Source: a bacterium (lineage in GTDB: Bacteria; Krumholzibacteriota; Krumholzibacteriia; Krumholzibacteriales; Krumholzibacteriaceae). Taken from it: 32,111 nucleotides of DNA. The stretch is from positions 79,086 to 111,196 of the forward strand of contig CP070727.1 in NCBI GenBank assembly GCA_020350885.1. The letters run 5' to 3'. Both the position numbers and the translations under genes were made by a program. The notes beneath the pieces are model-generated. The model ran no database searches. It saw only the letters and a list, made by a program, of their open reading frames with translations, and was not told the origin of the DNA. Shown here one piece after another: positions 31,446 through 32,111 of this stretch (the first letter of the stretch is position 1; each line of letters opens with the position of its first letter).

Positions 31446-32111
31446 ATGATCAATGGTATCCCGAAGATCGACATGCCGGTGAACGAACCTGTCTACCCTT
31501 ATGCGCCGGGCACGAAGGAGCGAGAGGAGCTCAAGGCGAAGCTTGTGCAGTTCGCCCGCAGGAAGATCGATATTCCATGTGTCATCGGCGGCAGGAACGT
31601 GCGCACGAGAAGCCTCGGCTACTGCCGCATTCCACACAACCACAGCCATATCCTCGGGACATACCACAAGGCGGGCAAGAAAGAGGTCAAAGCCGCTGTC
31701 GCCGCCGCACGCAAGGCGAAGCCCGCCTGGTCACGGATGCCCTGGGAAGCACGTGCGGCCATCTTCCACAGAGCCGCCGATCTTCTGGCCGGTGAATTCC
31801 GCATGATCCTGAATGCGGCGACGATGCTCAACCAGAGCAAGACCGTCTTCCAGGCGGAGATCGATGCGGCCTGCGAGCTCATCGACTTCTTCCGTTTCAA
31901 CACATACTTCATGAGGCAGATACTCGAGCAGCAGCCTGAGTCGGCTGCGGGGATGTGGAATATGTCGGAGGCGCGTCCCCTCGATGGATTCGTCTTCGCC
32001 GTCACACCGTTCAACTTCACATCGATTGCCGGCAACCTTCCAACGGCACCGGCGATGATGGGAAATACCGTCCTGTGGAAACCTGCATCGAGTGCCGTCT
32101 ACTCCGCACAC
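31446..32111 (+). CDS. Delta-1-pyrroline-5-carboxylate dehydrogenase, N-terminal part
   Basis: The gene runs off the right edge; the first 222 residues are visible. It is an aldehyde dehydrogenase of the ALDH4A1/PruA type: NEPVYPYAPGTKEREELKA, IPCVIGG, then TMLNQSKTVFQAEIDAACEL and IDFFRFN, and further on PFNFTSIAGNLPTAPAMMGN and VLWKPASSAV. These match the order and wording of mammalian and bacterial stand-alone P5C dehydrogenases. The enzyme oxidises glutamate semialdehyde to glutamate with NAD+, the second step of proline breakdown and part of arginine breakdown. The catalytic Cys and Glu lie beyond the window. No proline dehydrogenase domain precedes it, so it is not a fused PutA. The left-hand genes are divergent; the S46 peptidase could supply dipeptides, but that link is inference. 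Confidence 0.92.
   Translation, partial: MINGIPKIDMPVNEPVYPYAPGTKEREELKAKLVQFARRKIDIPCVIGGRNVRTRSLGYCRIPHNHSHILGTYHKAGKKEVKAAVAAARKAKPAWSRMPWEARAAIFHRAADLLAGEFRMILNAATMLNQSKTVFQAEIDAACELIDFFRFNTYFMRQILEQQPESAAGMWNMSEARPLDGFVFAVTPFNFTSIAGNLPTAPAMMGNTVLWKPASSAVYSAH

Noticed and set aside
1..32111. CRISPR array, insertion sequence or prophage
   Set aside because: No regularly spaced repeats, transposase or phage genes were seen; the only tandem repeat is the 66-bp duplication at 13205-13303.

Overview
The window (about 54% GC by eye) looks like a piece of chromosome from an uncultured Gram-negative bacterium of the broad Fibrobacteres-Chlorobi-Bacteroidetes side of the tree (candidate phyla such as Zixibacteria, Latescibacteria or Krumholzibacteriota). 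The main clue is two secreted proteins ending in the FlgD/type IX-like C-terminal module with the NPFNP signature and a final KMVLIR/KMVLLR. S46 dipeptidyl peptidase, several lipoproteins and a secreted TPR-CHAT protein fit this. I cannot name the phylum from the sequence alone.

Layout. 1-936: an ECF-type sigma factor and a truncated downstream gene, minus strand. 1056-4471: a tight three-gene minus-strand operon encoding a secreted protein of unknown function, a multidomain secreted C39-like cysteine peptidase that carries a dockerin, and a lipoprotein that is essentially one cohesin-like domain. 4806-5195: a lone small Cys-rich lipoprotein on the plus strand, ended by a strong hairpin. 5280-11782: secreted TPR-CHAT protein, EamA permease and S46 peptidase, all minus. 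12027-13241: membrane-anchored SGNH hydrolase, plus strand, with a 66-bp duplication of its 3' end. 13324-23745: a ten-gene minus-strand chemosensory operon in the order cheR, mcp, cheW, cheD, cheB, cheA, cheC, cheY, TPR protein, PATAN/DUF4388-TPR protein. 24085-25083: PhzF-like protein, plus. 25092-26906: soluble GAF-PAS histidine kinase, minus. 27204-28372: trpS preceded by tRNA-Trp, minus. 28565-30841: secreted beta-propeller protein, minus. 31446 to the right edge: the start of a delta-1-pyrroline-5-carboxylate dehydrogenase gene, plus.

How the genes may work together. The chemosensory operon has every part of an adaptation circuit (CheR/CheB methylation, CheD deamidase, CheC phosphatase, CheY) plus two scaffold-like proteins at its end. 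No flagellar or pilus gene is in the window, so its output is unknown. The cohesin/dockerin pair suggests a minimal, protease-centred version of cellulosome-type docking on the cell surface. TrpRS has the cysteine pattern of the [4Fe-4S] Thermotoga-type enzyme and lies directly downstream of its own tRNA, which unusually for a bacterium carries A73.

Limits: all family calls are from reading motifs. Promoters are consensus matches by eye. No database search, alignment or structure prediction was run.
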